Shown: positions 7,761-8,290 of the stretch, piece after piece
Numbering within the stretch: position 1 is the stretch's first letter
How the letters are laid out: each line of letters opens with the position of its first letter
Assembly (NCBI GenBank): GCA_947302675.1
Contig: CAMYWI010000046.1
Coordinates: forward strand, 1-8,290
DNA: 8,290 nt
Direction of reading: 5' to 3'
Source: an uncultured Selenomonadales bacterium
Lineage (GTDB): Bacteria; Bacillota_C; Negativicutes; Selenomonadales; Selenomonadaceae
The notes under the pieces: generated by a model
What the model was told of the DNA's origin: nothing
Seen by the model: the letters and a program-made list of their open reading frames with translations, nothing else
Databases searched by the model: none
Made by a program: the position numbers and the translations under genes

Positions 7761-8290
7761 AACATTTTTCCTCCAAAATTCTTTTTGAATGCCTCACGCC
7801 AACTCGGCGTCCATTTCTCTGATTCCTTCGCCAAAAGTTTTATCTCCTCCAAAGTTTCAGGCGTCTTTTCTGGCGAACAAAGAAGTTTGTACAATCGCTC
7901 CACTTTCCACAAACACTGCGCCTTGTACAAATCGCAATGACTTATGCCAAGAAAATCGCAAAACTCCTTCGATGGATAATACATCATTTTATTGATGATC
8001 CGCGTCATGCGTTCGGCGATTTCGTCTGTCCTTTCGACGCCGAGACTTTGCCTTAACGTCTGCCCCTTTTCTCGCGCCGGTGCTAACGGCAATGCAAAGC
8101 GCATTATTTCCACACGATAACTTACCGACTCAACCATGCGGTGTAAGGTCTCGTAATAAATTTTGAAACCGTCATACAATCTGCGCGGCGAACAATTCCT
8201 GCCTCTGTACCACAGCAAAATCGACGCCAAAATACGGTATTGCTTGAAATTTTCGTCCCCATAAACCTCGACCGCTTTGTTTTTGTCCAA
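7757..8290 (-). CDS. C-terminal part of a protein resembling the helical module of the neighbouring helicase (5' end outside the window)
   Basis: The frame is open to the right edge. The first visible codon is TTG, but nothing shows that it is a start, and the sequence reads as the interior of a longer protein. The visible 177 residues are mostly helical and carry no catalytic motif. They align by eye with residues about 715-840 of the downstream helicase: RILASILLWYRG against HLLRAILLWYWT; MVESVSYRVEIM against IAETVAYLLEAI; a strand-like NKMMYYPSKE against CVNYGMPRN; LCSPEKTPE against YESPEQM. This suggests a second Ski2-like helicase, or a protein sharing its post-core module. It is the first visible gene of the operon and overlaps the helicase start by 4 bp. 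Function cannot be stated from this fragment; a role with the helicase is inferred from coupling and similarity. Confidence 0.75.
   Translation of the reverse strand: MDKNKAVEVYGDENFKQYRILASILLWYRGRNCSPRRLYDGFKIYYETLHRMVESVSYRVEIMRFALPLAPAREKGQTLRQSLGVERTDEIAERMTRIINKMMYYPSKEFCDFLGISHCDLYKAQCLWKVERLYKLLCSPEKTPETLEEIKLLAKESEKWTPSWREAFKKNFGGKMF
7770..7774 (-). promoter_or_regulatory. Ribosome binding site of the helicase gene
   Basis: On the minus strand GGAGG lies 9 nt before the TTG at 7760..7758, within the final codons of the upstream gene. A closer ATG (7765..7763) is in the upstream gene's frame and runs into its stop after one codon, so it is not the start. The TTG overlaps the upstream TGA as TTGA. 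Confidence 0.75.
7841..8242 (-). other. Helical module shared with the downstream helicase
   Basis: The boundaries, given from 5' to 3' on the minus strand, cover visible residues 17-150 of the partial upstream gene. The counterpart in the helicase lies at 5241..5618. The shared landmarks are ILLWY, an ESVSY/ETVAY helix and a SPE(K/Q) turn. In Ski2-like helicases the region after the winged helix is a helical bundle that contacts nucleic acid; whether this module plays that part is inference. Confidence 0.5.

Overview
The window is almost entirely coding. It holds one partial gene on the + strand (2..592) and three tightly coupled genes on the - strand (8290 down to 595). No RNA gene, CRISPR array, insertion sequence or intergenic stretch over 300 bases is visible. 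The fairly AT-rich DNA, strong Shine-Dalgarno sites (GGAGG, AAGGGAGG), TTG starts and a BspA-like leucine-rich repeat protein suggest an anaerobic Firmicutes-type bacterium, perhaps a Negativicute (Selenomonas-like). That assignment is a guess from style, not from a marker gene.

Layout, left to right: (1) 2..592 (+), the C-terminal 196 residues of a BspA-like leucine-rich repeat protein. (2) 595..3633 (-), a 1012-residue protein that reads as an N-terminal Rossmann domain, a RyR-like domain, a CARF-like domain and a C-terminal PD-(D/E)xK nuclease of the DUF1887/Card1/Can2 type. (3) 3630..7760 (-), a 1376-residue Ski2/Hel308-like superfamily 2 helicase with a winged helix, a helical module, an uncharacterised alpha/beta middle region and a C-terminal TIR domain that keeps the candidate catalytic glutamate. 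(4) 7757..8290 (-), the C-terminal end of a further protein whose visible part resembles the post-core helical module of the helicase; its beginning lies beyond the right edge.

The three minus-strand genes overlap by 4 bp at both junctions (TTGA: TTG start and TGA stop), each with a strong ribosome binding site inside the end of the upstream gene. They are therefore almost certainly one operon read right to left and translationally coupled. The operon ends 2 bp from the convergent leucine-rich repeat gene.

Interpretation: a Ski2-like helicase joined to a TIR domain, next to a nuclease with putative nucleotide-sensing domains (Rossmann, RyR, CARF-like), is the architecture expected of an anti-phage or abortive-infection system. 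A plausible model is that the helicase senses aberrant nucleic acid, the TIR domain cleaves NAD+ or makes a nucleotide signal, and the partner binds that or a related ligand and activates its nuclease. I do not recognise this combination as a named system. It recalls Hachiman (HamA nuclease plus HamB helicase) in general logic and Card1/Can2 in effector type, but the domains differ. Domain calls come from motif reading by eye; function is inferred.
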